DNA of 64,000 nucleotides from an uncultured Clostridia bacterium. Lineage in GTDB: Bacteria > Bacillota > Clostridia > Christensenellales > Borkfalkiaceae. The position numbers and the translations under genes were made by a program. The stretch spans positions 5,837 through 69,836 of the forward strand of contig CAMUFJ010000007.1 in the NCBI GenBank assembly GCA_947088135.1, in the 5' to 3' direction. Below, in pieces: positions 32,714 through 42,771 of the stretch (position 1 is the first letter of the stretch; each line of letters opens with the position of its first letter). The notes beneath the pieces were generated by a model, which saw only the letters and a program-made list of their open reading frames with translations, was not told the DNA's origin and searched no databases.

Positions 32714-35700
32714 GTGAAAAAAGCAATTAAACACATATCGCTTGCAATAGTATCAGTCGTATTCTTTCTTTGCGTTGTGGTATTCGGCGCAAATATCGTT
32801 TTTACAAATAAAACAGAGAAAGCATTTGCGGTAAATCCGAATACGACAGTAACGCTATCGGCAGACAAAACGCGAGTCGTTCCGGGCGATACCTTTAAGC
32901 TTACCGTTACGGTTACTTCTACCATTCCAAACGGAACTTGGTCTGCGTTGGACTTTATGGTTTCCCCCTTGCAGGCCAACGGGGAATTCGACGCAACTAT
33001 GTGCCCGTATTTATCGTCCCCGAGTCATACGACGAACATGACGACTTATACGGACAGTTCGGCGGACTATTTCGGGGTCAATCCGAACGAGGAAGTACCC
33101 GGACTTCGTATTTCTTTGGCATGGAAGAGCGGTAACGAGATTTCCGTTTCTACGGCGTGCGTTTTCGAATTCGACATTGTTGTTGCGGAAAATGCGCCTG
33201 GCGGTACGTCCATTCAATTCGGAATTGAAAAATACGATACGAACTTCGTCGATTATAACGACATGGAAATCGAAGTTACTGCGGATACGGACGAGTTCGC
33301 TTGCAACACCGTAACCGTTACGGTCGATGCTCCCAGCAGCGATGCGACGATGAAGGGGCTTACCGTCGGAAGCGGTTCGGCAACGAGCGGGGTTGCCGTT
33401 GCAGAGCAAATGCAATGGAAAAATCCCGCCGAAAATCTTCAAAATTTCCGCGTGAAAGTGGACGCGAACGATTCCAACGCGACCTATCAGGTGAGCGTAG
33501 GGAGCGGTACGGCTACGGCGGGCAGTTTCCCTGCCGACAAAACGACGGGGGCTCTCAAAAGCGGGCAGGAAAGCGGCAACCTCAACTTAATGCAGAACAA
33601 CAACACAACGGGCATCGCCAAGGTGTTTATCCGTATCATCGCGCCCGATAAGGTGGCGACCAAGGAATATTGCCTTACCGTAACCAGCAACTACGTGCGG
33701 ATTCGTATGTTAACGGTAACGCCTCAGCGCCCCGGCGGCGCGGCGGCGGTGCCGAAAAACGGTTTGGACGGAGCTTTCAGCGGTACTAAATATTCTTACA
33801 CCGTATTTGTTCCGAGCGACGTGACCGATTCTGCGGGCGTGCAGTTCGTTCCTCAAATTCCGGGCGGCTACGGCATTTCGGAGGATATCGCGGTAACGGA
33901 CGTTGCAAATTGCACGGCTTCGTCGAGCGTGAAGAACGGGGCGACCCTGCTCGTGACGAACGTCAAAAACAACGCGACTCTCAAACTGACCGCTACCGCG
34001 GCAAGCGGAGATACGCAGACCTATACCTTTACCTTTAAAACGGTGAACATCGACACGTCGATCGCTTCCTTTACCATGACGGGTAAAAACGACGGCGCGA
34101 CCTACAACAGCGACAGCACCAAGGCGAGCGCGGATTATTATTTCTCCCTGCCTTCTCCCACGGGCTTCCAAGGCACTTTTCACATTCAAGCGGCGCAAAC
34201 CACTTCTAAGGTTACGGTAAACGGTGCGGCGTATAACGCTTCCACGCAGTACGGCGCGGGAACGTATACCGTTCGGGTAACGGCGGAGGCTGGGAACACG
34301 GAGGATTATTCTGTTACCGTGGAAAATAAATTCGACGCGGCGAAATTCGAATCGATTTCCTTATCCATCGGCGGAGGAAGCTACGAGGACATTCTCGCTT
34401 CGGGCGCAGACGGAAAATGGGAAGGATTGGAAACTTCGAGCGCGGTTTATACCCGCGAAGTGCCCGTATCCGCCAATACCGAGTTCAAAATTAAGGGAAC
34501 TGTTTCCGCAGGTGCAAGCGTAACGGTAGGGGGCGGACTTTCCGAACCGACCGCAGGACAGGAACAAGTGCTCACGGGCAGTTTAAAGCACGGGAAAAAC
34601 GAATTCCGCGTGAGTTTGAGCACGGACGAGGGCACGAAGGTTTATACTTTCGTTATCAACGTGCTGGAAAAGAAGAACACGATTACGGGCATCACCCTTA
34701 CCTATAACGGAAAAGCAATCGACGGATTTGCCTTTAACCAAAATACCAAAGAATACAATATCATTGTGCCGTATTCCACGGCAAACGCACAGCTTGCCGT
34801 TACGACGGACGGCACTTACACCCGCGTGTTTGCGGACAACGGCGATCAGTTCAAGAGCGATTCGGCAAAGCGCGAGCATACTTCGAACTTCCTCTTTACG
34901 CTTCCCAACCCCGACGCGACGGTGAACACCGTGAAGTTCCACGCCGTGAGCGACATGAACCTGTCTGGGCTGAGCGAGGCGGGGGATTGGTACACGATCA
35001 CCGTTACCCGATCTGCGGCGAACAAGGACGTAAGTTTGAACAAGCTTACGATCACGATCGGCACGAAGGAATATGAAATTTCGCTCAAAGACGGACAATT
35101 TACCTATCCGCTTGAATTGACGGACGAAACGCTCGATTCGGCAAGCGTTTCCATTACGGCGATCCCTAACGCAAGCACTTCTACCGTTTCGGGCGATACG
35201 AGTTCCGATCTGAAATTCGAGAGCTCGAAGGGGATCAACAGCTTTAACGTAACGGTTACTTCGGAAGACGGCGTTACGAAACAGACGTATACGATCGCCG
35301 TTTCCCGTAACGAAATCACGCTCAATAAGGATATTTCCATTAAGAACGTTACGATTTTGGGGAACGATACCGTACAATATTACAACGGTGCGCCTTCCAT
35401 AGGAAACGTAGTTGAAATATCCGTGCCCTTCGGCGTTACGCGCGTGAATATTACGGCGATGCCCGGCTATTCGGGAGCAAGCATCAAGGGCGACGGCGCG
35501 GTTGAGCTTGCCGATACGGCAGGCGTAGCGAAGGAAATCAAAGTTTACGCCGTTGCGGAGGACGGTGTAACCAATCAGGACGGCGCAAGCGCGTATATCT
35601 TTAAAATTACCCGTCAGGAGCAGCGCAAATCGGGGCTTACCAACCTCACGATCGACGGCGTGCAGGTAAACGGCTTCAATACGGAAAAAATCACCTATAA

Positions 35701-37387
35701 CCATCAGGTGGTAAGCACGACGGAAAAAATCGAAATCCGTGCGATTGCGGAGGAGGATTCGGCAACCGTAAAAATCAACGTCGGTGTCGAGATTGCAAAG
35801 GGCGCAGGCGACGCGACGGCTAGTTATACCTTTACGGCGGCGGCGGGCGAGCGCGATTCCGTTACATTTACGATTTCGGTAGAGATCGATGGCGAGGCAA
35901 AAACGTATACCGTTGTCGTGGTGCGCGCATCACAAAGCCCTCATCTTGTTTCGCTGTATGTCGGTAACTATAAAATTACCGATGTAAAAGGAAATATCAT
36001 CGGGAACGAAGATGCCACCGCACTTGCGCCTGCGCCGCAAACATTTTATGTAAATATTGACATCAATTTCGGAACGGTAATTGAAATTTCTGCAAAGGCG
36101 AGCGATGAGCTTGCAGAGATGAAAATCGGAAAAAATATTGAAATGTTCATCGGTACGTTTACGGTTCAGGAGGATTTGACCTCCCAGCTTGAAAATAGCG
36201 CCACAGCAAGCGTACGTCTAACCATCAGACCTGCGGGTTCGGTCGGTATAGAGGCGAGCTACGACATTCACTTCACTGTGCTCACGAGCGACACCTCTGC
36301 GACGATCAATATTTTTAAAGATTCGAACGGCACTGACCCGCTCGCCGACTTTAATAACGAGTACGTCGTGAATGCGGATCTGCCCGTTTACGGACCTTAT
36401 ACCGTGGATCAAGCGAGCCTGAATTTCCAAATCAACCTTGCCGACTTGGGCGGTGCGAAGGGAACTTATCAGGTGCGCCGCCGCAATAACAAGAACGAGG
36501 ACGTGCTCATGGTCGATAACGGCACGGCGGTGGACGGAGGCGTGCGCCTTGCCTACGGCACGAACATCTTCTGCGTAAAAATCACTTCGAGCGATAAGAA
36601 AGCCGAGCGTACGGTCGTCATCGTTATGGAACGAGGCGGCGTAGGCGCGAAATCGATCGAGGTAAAGGGGAGCGAGGACTTCCGCTTTGACGCGGGCGCA
36701 ACGAGCTTCATCTGCTCGGTCGGAAACGGCGTGACTTCGCTCAAAGACCAAATTTCCGTTACGCTCAACAACGACGACCTCGAATATAAAATCGTCGGTG
36801 CGGACGGCGAGCTCCCCGAGGGCGGATTTGCGCAAATCAAGGTGGAAATTTACGCCAAGAGCGCGGGGGCTTCGGCAACAGCCGACGCCGACCCGTTAAA
36901 GACGATCTACATCGACGTATTCCGTCAGGGCGCACTCGTGACGGTTGCGGAACAGACGCCCTTGTGGCAGATCATTCTTTTCTGGGCGCTCGTCGGACTT
37001 GTGGTCATCGAGCTTATCATTATCATTGCGATCCCCAAGCGCAAGAAGAACGCACAGCAGGTTGTGGTTGCGGCGGCTCCTATGGCGTACGCGCCCGTGC
37101 AGCCCGTGCAAACGGTACAGCCCGTTCAGCCTCAAGCTCCTCAGACTCCCGCAGCGCCTCCTCCCACGGCTCCCGCGCCTCCTCCCGCGCCTGCTCCCAG
37201 ACCCGCCGAACCTTCCCGCTCGGCGAATGCGAAGCCCTTCGTCAGCCCCGATAACAGCGGTTATTACGGCAACAACGGCGGATATTACGGGAACGGCGGT
37301 AACAGCGGTTACGGCGGTTACGGAAACGGCAGCTACGGCGGCGGTTACGGCGGTTACGGCAATAACGACGATAACGATAAGTATTAA
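32714..37387 (+). CDS. Membrane-anchored surface protein with cohesin-like N-terminus and cadherin-like repeats
   Basis: A 1,557-residue protein starting at GTG 32714 after AAGGAG, with a signal peptide ending AFA near residue 38. Residues ~40-200 look like a second cohesin-type domain (VVPGDTFKLTVTVTS ... ACVFEFDIVVAENAPGGTSIQFGI). About eight cadherin-like beta-sandwich repeats follow, with hallmarks such as FNQNTKEYNIIVPYS and LTNLTIDGVQVNGFNTEKITY. A single membrane helix at about 1417-1441 (IILFWALVGLVVIELIIIIAI) and a positive stop-transfer PKRKK orient the end to the cytoplasm. The ~115-residue tail is first Pro/Gln/Ala-rich, then strongly Gly/Tyr/Asn-rich, ending DDNDKY. This would tether dockerin proteins at the cell surface. 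A strong terminator follows, so the cluster probably ends here. Confidence 0.7.
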   Translation: MKKAIKHISLAIVSVVFFLCVVVFGANIVFTNKTEKAFAVNPNTTVTLSADKTRVVPGDTFKLTVTVTSTIPNGTWSALDFMVSPLQANGEFDATMCPYLSSPSHTTNMTTYTDSSADYFGVNPNEEVPGLRISLAWKSGNEISVSTACVFEFDIVVAENAPGGTSIQFGIEKYDTNFVDYNDMEIEVTADTDEFACNTVTVTVDAPSSDATMKGLTVGSGSATSGVAVAEQMQWKNPAENLQNFRVKVDANDSNATYQVSVGSGTATAGSFPADKTTGALKSGQESGNLNLMQNNNTTGIAKVFIRIIAPDKVATKEYCLTVTSNYVRIRMLTVTPQRPGGAAAVPKNGLDGAFSGTKYSYTVFVPSDVTDSAGVQFVPQIPGGYGISEDIAVTDVANCTASSSVKNGATLLVTNVKNNATLKLTATAASGDTQTYTFTFKTVNIDTSIASFTMTGKNDGATYNSDSTKASADYYFSLPSPTGFQGTFHIQAAQTTSKVTVNGAAYNASTQYGAGTYTVRVTAEAGNTEDYSVTVENKFDAAKFESISLSIGGGSYEDILASGADGKWEGLETSSAVYTREVPVSANTEFKIKGTVSAGASVTVGGGLSEPTAGQEQVLTGSLKHGKNEFRVSLSTDEGTKVYTFVINVLEKKNTITGITLTYNGKAIDGFAFNQNTKEYNIIVPYSTANAQLAVTTDGTYTRVFADNGDQFKSDSAKREHTSNFLFTLPNPDATVNTVKFHAVSDMNLSGLSEAGDWYTITVTRSAANKDVSLNKLTITIGTKEYEISLKDGQFTYPLELTDETLDSASVSITAIPNASTSTVSGDTSSDLKFESSKGINSFNVTVTSEDGVTKQTYTIAVSRNEITLNKDISIKNVTILGNDTVQYYNGAPSIGNVVEISVPFGVTRVNITAMPGYSGASIKGDGAVELADTAGVAKEIKVYAVAEDGVTNQDGASAYIFKITRQEQRKSGLTNLTIDGVQVNGFNTEKITYNHQVVSTTEKIEIRAIAEEDSATVKINVGVEIAKGAGDATASYTFTAAAGERDSVTFTISVEIDGEAKTYTVVVVRASQSPHLVSLYVGNYKITDVKGNIIGNEDATALAPAPQTFYVNIDINFGTVIEISAKASDELAEMKIGKNIEMFIGTFTVQEDLTSQLENSATASVRLTIRPAGSVGIEASYDIHFTVLTSDTSATINIFKDSNGTDPLADFNNEYVVNADLPVYGPYTVDQASLNFQINLADLGGAKGTYQVRRRNNKNEDVLMVDNGTAVDGGVRLAYGTNIFCVKITSSDKKAERTVVIVMERGGVGAKSIEVKGSEDFRFDAGATSFICSVGNGVTSLKDQISVTLNNDDLEYKIVGADGELPEGGFAQIKVEIYAKSAGASATADADPLKTIYIDVFRQGALVTVAEQTPLWQIILFWALVGLVVIELIIIIAIPKRKKNAQQVVVAAAPMAYAPVQPVQTVQPVQPQAPQTPAAPPPTAPAPPPAPAPRPAEPSRSANAKPFVSPDNSGYYGNNGGYYGNGGNSGYGGYGNGSYGGGYGGYGNNDDNDKY

Positions 37388-37394
37388 AATCTTT

Positions 37395-37420
37395 CCCCCG
37401 CACAAAAGTGCGGGGGTTTT
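37395..37420 (+). terminator. Terminator after the surface-protein cluster
   Basis: Perfect 9-bp GC-rich stem CCCCCGCAC/GTGCGGGGG with an AAAA loop, followed by TTTT. Confidence 0.9.
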
Positions 37421-37625
37421 GCTTTGCCGTGTTGTTTTATTTTGTTTTTTCGGTCTTATCTTTTCTGCATTATTCTCAATACGTAAACGCGCGTGAGAAT
37501 TTATAAGATGACGGTTGACGCGCGACAGCGGAAAGGACGGGAAATGAGGTGAGCCATGCGAGGGAAAAATATTGCGCAATTCTTTAATAAAAAATAAAAT
37601 ACTGCAAAAATTTTTAAAACAGCTA
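37421..37625. other. Intergenic stretch without a supported gene
   Basis: AT-rich spacer between the surface cluster terminator and the arabinofuranosidase promoter; nothing else was recognised. Confidence 0.5.
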
Positions 37626-37654
37626 TTGCATTTTGAAGACGAATGTGCTATAAT
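37626..37654 (+). promoter_or_regulatory. Promoter of the arabinofuranosidase pair
   Basis: -35 TTGCAT (37626-37631), 17-bp spacer, -10 TATAAT (37649-37654), about 60 bases before the start codon. Confidence 0.7.
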
Positions 37655-37717
37655 CATTACAAGTTTCGTGAGAAATTATCACGAATTCGGAAAAAATCAT
37701 ATTCTCGGGGGGATGTT

Positions 37718-40090
37718 ATGAAAAAAAGGATTTGGGCAACTTGTCTTGCGAGCCTGTTATGCGTATCGGCGGGGCTCGGGCTTGCCGCGTGCGGGAACGG
37801 GAATCAGAATACGGATAACCCGCCCGTAGTCGAAGAAAAACCCGACGAAAACGCGCCTGCGCATGCAAGCGCGGACGCGACGCTCACGCTGACGGGCTCG
37901 ATCGACAAGACGACGGCGCGCAAGCAGATTTCCGCTGATTTATTCGGATTGTTCCTCGAAGATATCAATTACGCTTCGCAGGCGCTCGACGATAACATGA
38001 TCGCGAACGGCTCTTTCGAGAATAGCGAAAAAGAGGGCAAGAGCGTGCGCTGGCGCGTTTCGAACGGCACGTCGCTCACGGTATCCGTAGAGGACGGAGT
38101 GCTGAAAAGCAAGCCCGAATTCGGGGACACCAATCCCGACTATGCGGAGCTCACTCTGCCCGCGAACGGCTACGTGGATAACTTGGGTTTTGCCGCCGCG
38201 CCCGTCGCGGTAAAGGCGGGCGTCGAATACGTGTTTTCCGCTTTTTTGAAAACGGGGAGCTACGCGGGCACGCTTAAAGCGGAAGTGACGGACGGCACGA
38301 AAACGTATGCAGAAACAGAGCTCTCGCTGTCGGCTTCCAACGAGTGGGTGAAATATCAGTCCACCTTCAAGGCGACGGAAACGGCTTCCCAAAATCTTTT
38401 CGTGCGCCTCACGTTCGGGAGCGCGGGCAAGGTGCTTTTGGACTGCGCGAAGCTGGAAACCGCCGATTCGACGATCGGGATTAAAAACTATTTATATAAC
38501 GCGATCAAGGATCTGTCGCCCGCATTCTTCCGCTTCCCCGGCGGGTGCATTATCGAGGGCGTGGACGATCGGAGCGCGTACGATTGGAAAAACTCCATCG
38601 GGGCGGTGAAGGGGGCTACCTCCGATACCGTTCCCGCGTTTACCTATACGCTCAACGACGACGGCGCGGTTTCCGAAGTGACGACCTACGGCGAACAGGC
38701 GACCCGCACTTACAATACCGACATTTGGTATCGCAACGGGCTTTCGGGCGGATCGTACTATCAAATGGAATACGGCATCGGCTTTTACGAGTATTTTTTG
38801 TTGTGCGAATCGCTCGGCGCAAAGGCGATCCCCATTGTGAGCTGCGGTATGAGCTGTCAGACGCAATCGAACGGTACGGCGCTCAAAGGGCGGCACGGCA
38901 AAGGCGTTGCCGACTTCATTCAAGACGCGAAGGATTTGATCGCCTTTGCCAAAGGGAGCGTGAACTCTTCCGATGCGAACGAAAAATATTGGGCGCAGGT
39001 GCGCACGAATATGGGACATCCCGAGCCCTTCGATATGGATTATATCGGCATCGGGAACGAGCAGTGGGGCGATTATTTTGCCCGCTATTACGAAAAGTTT
39101 TTGGACGATTTCATGTTGGAGGAAAATCCTCTGTACCGCAGCGTTACGCCTATCGTCGGGAACTGCACCATGTTCGATCACTGCGAACTGCCCGTCTCGA
39201 ACAGAAAGGGGGTCGCGCAGACTGCGGCGGAAAGCTATTTGCGAAAGAGCAATAGCATGGTCACTTCCGTTTCCGAGTACGGCGTACACGATCAGCACTA
39301 CTACATGAACTACACCGACTTTTTGGCGAACGCCTATCTCTACGACGATTACAAGCGTCCCGATACCGATCCCGACACTTATTACGACGTGTTCGTGGGC
39401 GAATATTCCGCGAACTCTACGGCGGTGCGCTCGCCCTCCGCGAACGACAGATATTTGTTCCAATATAAGGAAAACAGCTGGATCACCGCGCTCTCCGAAG
39501 CGGCGATGATGACGGGCTTCGAGCGCAACGGCGACATTGTAAAGCTCGCCGCCTATGCGCCCATGTTCGGCAATCTTATCGACCCCGGCGACGCGAAGGC
39601 AAAAATGCACTGGTCGGTGAACATGATGTTCTTCAACAATACCGACGTCATACTCACGCCCAACTACTACGTGCAGCAGCTCTTCATGCAGAATGCGGGC
39701 GATCATAAAGTGGACGCGCGCATGACTTTTGCTTCGGGCGAGCCCTATAAGACGACCTACAAGGCGACGGGCGGAGCCGACCGCGAGCTTGACGACGTTT
39801 ATTTCGTCGTCAGTGCGGACGAGGAAACGAAGGACGTGATCGTGAAGGTCGTCAATGCGGGCGCAAACGAAATTAAGCTGAATATCGACGTTCAGATGAC
39901 GGGCGTCACGCTCGGGGGAACGGCAAAGCGCACCGTTTTGCAAGGCTTTACCAAAGATGACGTGAACACGTTGCAAGAGAGCGCGGTTTTGCCCTATTCC
40001 AACATTTTGGGCGGATTCACGGACGGAAACAAGATCGGCGTTACGCTCGGAAGCTATTCCGTTACCGCACTTCGCATTCGCACGAAATAA
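37718..40090 (+). CDS. GH51-like alpha-L-arabinofuranosidase lipoprotein (first of tandem pair)
   Basis: The ATG at 37718 follows GGGGGG; the open frame begins further upstream but lacks a site there. The 790-residue protein has a lipoprotein signal with lipobox LAAC near residue 26, so it is membrane-tethered outside the cell. GH51 signatures: LFGLFLEDINYA near the N-terminus, FRFPGGCIIEG, acid/base Glu448 in GIGNEQWG and nucleophile Glu562 in FVGEYSAN. Between the first two motifs lies a ~170-residue beta-sandwich insert (NGSFEN ... WVKYQSTF) resembling CBM4-type carbohydrate-binding domains. The expected reaction is release of terminal L-arabinofuranose from arabinan or arabinoxylan side chains; the exact substrate cannot be read from sequence. 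An 18-base gap to a homologous gene suggests one operon from a tandem duplication. Confidence 0.85.
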   Translation: MKKRIWATCLASLLCVSAGLGLAACGNGNQNTDNPPVVEEKPDENAPAHASADATLTLTGSIDKTTARKQISADLFGLFLEDINYASQALDDNMIANGSFENSEKEGKSVRWRVSNGTSLTVSVEDGVLKSKPEFGDTNPDYAELTLPANGYVDNLGFAAAPVAVKAGVEYVFSAFLKTGSYAGTLKAEVTDGTKTYAETELSLSASNEWVKYQSTFKATETASQNLFVRLTFGSAGKVLLDCAKLETADSTIGIKNYLYNAIKDLSPAFFRFPGGCIIEGVDDRSAYDWKNSIGAVKGATSDTVPAFTYTLNDDGAVSEVTTYGEQATRTYNTDIWYRNGLSGGSYYQMEYGIGFYEYFLLCESLGAKAIPIVSCGMSCQTQSNGTALKGRHGKGVADFIQDAKDLIAFAKGSVNSSDANEKYWAQVRTNMGHPEPFDMDYIGIGNEQWGDYFARYYEKFLDDFMLEENPLYRSVTPIVGNCTMFDHCELPVSNRKGVAQTAAESYLRKSNSMVTSVSEYGVHDQHYYMNYTDFLANAYLYDDYKRPDTDPDTYYDVFVGEYSANSTAVRSPSANDRYLFQYKENSWITALSEAAMMTGFERNGDIVKLAAYAPMFGNLIDPGDAKAKMHWSVNMMFFNNTDVILTPNYYVQQLFMQNAGDHKVDARMTFASGEPYKTTYKATGGADRELDDVYFVVSADEETKDVIVKVVNAGANEIKLNIDVQMTGVTLGGTAKRTVLQGFTKDDVNTLQESAVLPYSNILGGFTDGNKIGVTLGSYSVTALRIRTK

Positions 40091-40108
40091 ATCGGGGAGA
40101 AATGAAAC

Positions 40109-42424
40109 ATGAAAAAAATTTATTCCGTTTTGCTTGCGGGCGCGATTTCCGCAGGCGCAATTTGCGGCACGGTCGCGTGCGGGGAAAACGAACAGCCTAA
40201 CGGGCCCGAGGAGCCCGTCGTGTTCGACGAGCGCGCGCCCGCTTATTCCGATCCCTCCGTCACGCTTTCCGTGAGCGGAGCGGTAGACCGCATGAACGAG
40301 GAACGTAAAATTTCAAAGAGTCTGTTCGGCGCGTTTTTGGAGGACATCAACTATGCCTCGTACGCGATGGACGACAACATGGTTTGCAACGGTTCTTTCG
40401 AAAACAGGCGCGGCGACAAGAAATACGCTTGGACGGCGAGCGGCGCAACCTTTTCGGTAGAGGATACCGAGGGGGTTCTTGGCAGTCTTTACGAAAAGTA
40501 CAACGGAGAGAGGGTGAACCCCAATTATGCGAAGCTCGTGCTTCCCGCTTCGGGCGGAACGCTGAAAAACGCGGGCTTCCCCGCCGTGCCGTTTGCGGTG
40601 AAAGAGGGCGTCGATTATGCGTTTTCCGCCTTTGTCAAGACGGGAAGTTATCACGGCAACATGACCGTGCGCGTCAAGAGCGATAGCAAGGTGTATTTCG
40701 AAAAGACGGTCGCGCTTACGGCAAGCAACGAATGGGTGAAATATTCCGCGTCCGCCCCCGCCGAAGAAACGGGCAGCGAGGGGCTGTATTTCGAGCTTGC
40801 GTTCGATTCTGCGGGCACGGTGCTTCTCGACGGTGTGGCATTCGAAACGACGGATTCCACCGTGGGCATCAAAAACTACGTCTACGAGGCGATCAAAGAT
40901 CTGTCGCCCAAGTTTATCCGCTTCCCGGGCGGGTGCGTCATCGAGGGGACGAGCGACAGCGAAGCGTACGATTGGAAGAATTCGATCGGTGCGGTGGCGA
41001 AAACGGGGGGCGACGTCGTGCCCGCATTCACGTATAAAGAGAGCGTAAACGGGGAAATATCGGAGGTAACGACCTACGGCGAGCCCGTTACGCGGGCGGC
41101 GAACACCGATATTTGGCGGAACGGTTATTATGAAATGGAATATGCCGTGGGTTTTTACGAGTATTTCCTGCTCTGCGAGAGCGTGGGGGCGAGCGCCGTT
41201 CCCGTGCTCAACTGCGGGTTGAGCTGTCAGGGCGGGCTTGCGCAGGGCGACCGCAGACCAAAGCCGCTTTCGGGGAGATTCGGAAACGGCGTTGCCGACT
41301 TCATTCAGGACGCGAAGGATCTGATCGAGTTTGCCAAGGGCGGAACGGACACCAAGTGGGGCAAGATCCGCGCCGATTTGGGGCATCCCGATCCGTTCGA
41401 AATGGACTATCTCGGCATCGGCAACGAGCAGTCGGGCATCTATTACACACAGTACTACGAAAAATTCTTGGAGGCGTTTGCGGAAGATCCCGACCCTCTT
41501 CTTAAAACGGTCAAGCTCATCGTGGGGAACGGGCCGCTGTTTTCGCAATGCCAGCACGGCGACAAACCGAACTCTATGGGGCTTGCGCAGAGGGCGGCGA
41601 ACGTGTTCTACAATAAATCCGCCGTGATCGGCAAGATTGCCGACTACGGGGTGCACGACCAGCACTACTACATGAACTATACCGATTTCTTTACAAACAC
41701 CACCATGTACGACGGCTACGCCCGCCCTGCGGACAGCCCGAGCGAGTACTACGAGGTGTTCGTAGGGGAATATTCCGCGAACGAGGCGAAAAACAATTCG
41801 GGGAACGATTTCGGGTTCGACGGCAACGCTTGGCGCAACAGTTGGGTCACGGCGCTTTCCGAAGCGGCGATGATGACGGCTTACGAGCGAAACGGCGATA
41901 TCATCAAACTTGCCGCTTACGCGCCCATGTTCGCGCCTTTGAAAGAGAGCGATCGGCAGTGGGCGGTGGATATGATGTATTTCACCAATACCGAGCTTCT
42001 CCGTACGACGAATTACTACGTTCAGCAGTTCTTTATGCAGAATCAGGGGGATTATAAGCTCAATTCTTCGATTAAGTTTACAGACGGCTTTTTAACGACT
42101 TGCTCGTTGAAGGGGGCGCGCGCGGAGCAGGAAATCGACAAGCTTTACTACGTGACCTCGCGCACCGAGGGAGGCGACGTTCTCGTGAAGATCGTCAACG
42201 CAAGCGGAGAGGATATCCGCATGAACGTTGCGCTTTCCGACGCTGTTTTGCGCGGAAGCGCGAAGGTCACGGTGCTTTCGGGCGAGAGCTACAAGACGGT
42301 GAACACGCTTGAAAATACCGAGGTCGCGCCGAAAGAATATACGATCGGAGATTTTACGGAAAACACTTTGGGCTATACCGCTCCCGCTTACAGTGTGACC
42401 TGTATCCGGTTGTATACAAAATAA
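40109..42424 (+). CDS. GH51-like alpha-L-arabinofuranosidase lipoprotein (second of tandem pair)
   Basis: A 771-residue paralogue of the preceding gene with the same layout: lipobox TVAC near residue 23, LFGAFLEDINYA, CBM4-like insert (NGSFEN ... WVKYSASA), FRFPGGCVIEG, acid/base Glu440 in GIGNEQSG and nucleophile Glu554 in FVGEYSAN. The Gly/Ser after the acid/base motif and the surrounding loops differ from the first copy (QWGDYF versus QSGIYY), so substrate preference may differ. GGGGAG precedes the ATG. A terminator follows 35 bases downstream of the stop. No transporter or sugar-catabolic genes adjoin the pair. Confidence 0.85.
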   Translation: MKKIYSVLLAGAISAGAICGTVACGENEQPNGPEEPVVFDERAPAYSDPSVTLSVSGAVDRMNEERKISKSLFGAFLEDINYASYAMDDNMVCNGSFENRRGDKKYAWTASGATFSVEDTEGVLGSLYEKYNGERVNPNYAKLVLPASGGTLKNAGFPAVPFAVKEGVDYAFSAFVKTGSYHGNMTVRVKSDSKVYFEKTVALTASNEWVKYSASAPAEETGSEGLYFELAFDSAGTVLLDGVAFETTDSTVGIKNYVYEAIKDLSPKFIRFPGGCVIEGTSDSEAYDWKNSIGAVAKTGGDVVPAFTYKESVNGEISEVTTYGEPVTRAANTDIWRNGYYEMEYAVGFYEYFLLCESVGASAVPVLNCGLSCQGGLAQGDRRPKPLSGRFGNGVADFIQDAKDLIEFAKGGTDTKWGKIRADLGHPDPFEMDYLGIGNEQSGIYYTQYYEKFLEAFAEDPDPLLKTVKLIVGNGPLFSQCQHGDKPNSMGLAQRAANVFYNKSAVIGKIADYGVHDQHYYMNYTDFFTNTTMYDGYARPADSPSEYYEVFVGEYSANEAKNNSGNDFGFDGNAWRNSWVTALSEAAMMTAYERNGDIIKLAAYAPMFAPLKESDRQWAVDMMYFTNTELLRTTNYYVQQFFMQNQGDYKLNSSIKFTDGFLTTCSLKGARAEQEIDKLYYVTSRTEGGDVLVKIVNASGEDIRMNVALSDAVLRGSAKVTVLSGESYKTVNTLENTEVAPKEYTIGDFTENTLGYTAPAYSVTCIRLYTK

Positions 42425-42458
42425 GCTATCACCATTTCGGGGGGAATGTTGATTGAAG

Positions 42459-42492
42459 AGGACGGGTCTTTTACACCGTCCTTTTTCTATTT
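42459..42492 (+). terminator. Terminator after the arabinofuranosidase pair
   Basis: Stem AGGACGG (42459-42465) / CCGTCCT (42476-42482) followed by a T-rich tail. Confidence 0.8.
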
Positions 42493-42719
42493 TTCGCAAA
42501 CTTTTCGTTCCGAAAAGATTTGCGAGCTTGTAACCAAGACGTTATCTCCAAATCACAGGAGCGTTGAGCTGTTCTATCAAAAGTCATTCAGCCGCAGGTA
42601 TGCGGCAAATGGGGTCCGCTTAGGCAAAGGCGCGGTTTTGCCACGCGCGCGTTATTGTAATTCTTACCTTCCCCTTGGCGGAACAAAGCTGCGCTTTCAA
42701 AGTCGGCGCGCCCAAACGG
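42493..42719. other. Intergenic stretch without a supported gene
   Basis: Only weak, unsupported short frames and small imperfect inverted repeats were seen. Confidence 0.5.
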
Positions 42720-42748
42720 TTGACGGGGACGGCGAGAACGGTTATAAT
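42720..42748 (+). promoter_or_regulatory. Promoter of the malic enzyme gene
   Basis: -35 TTGACG (42720-42725), 17-bp spacer, -10 TATAAT (42743-42748), 24 bases before the ATG. Confidence 0.75.
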
Positions 42749-42771
42749 GAAAAGGAACAAAAGGAGCGCAT

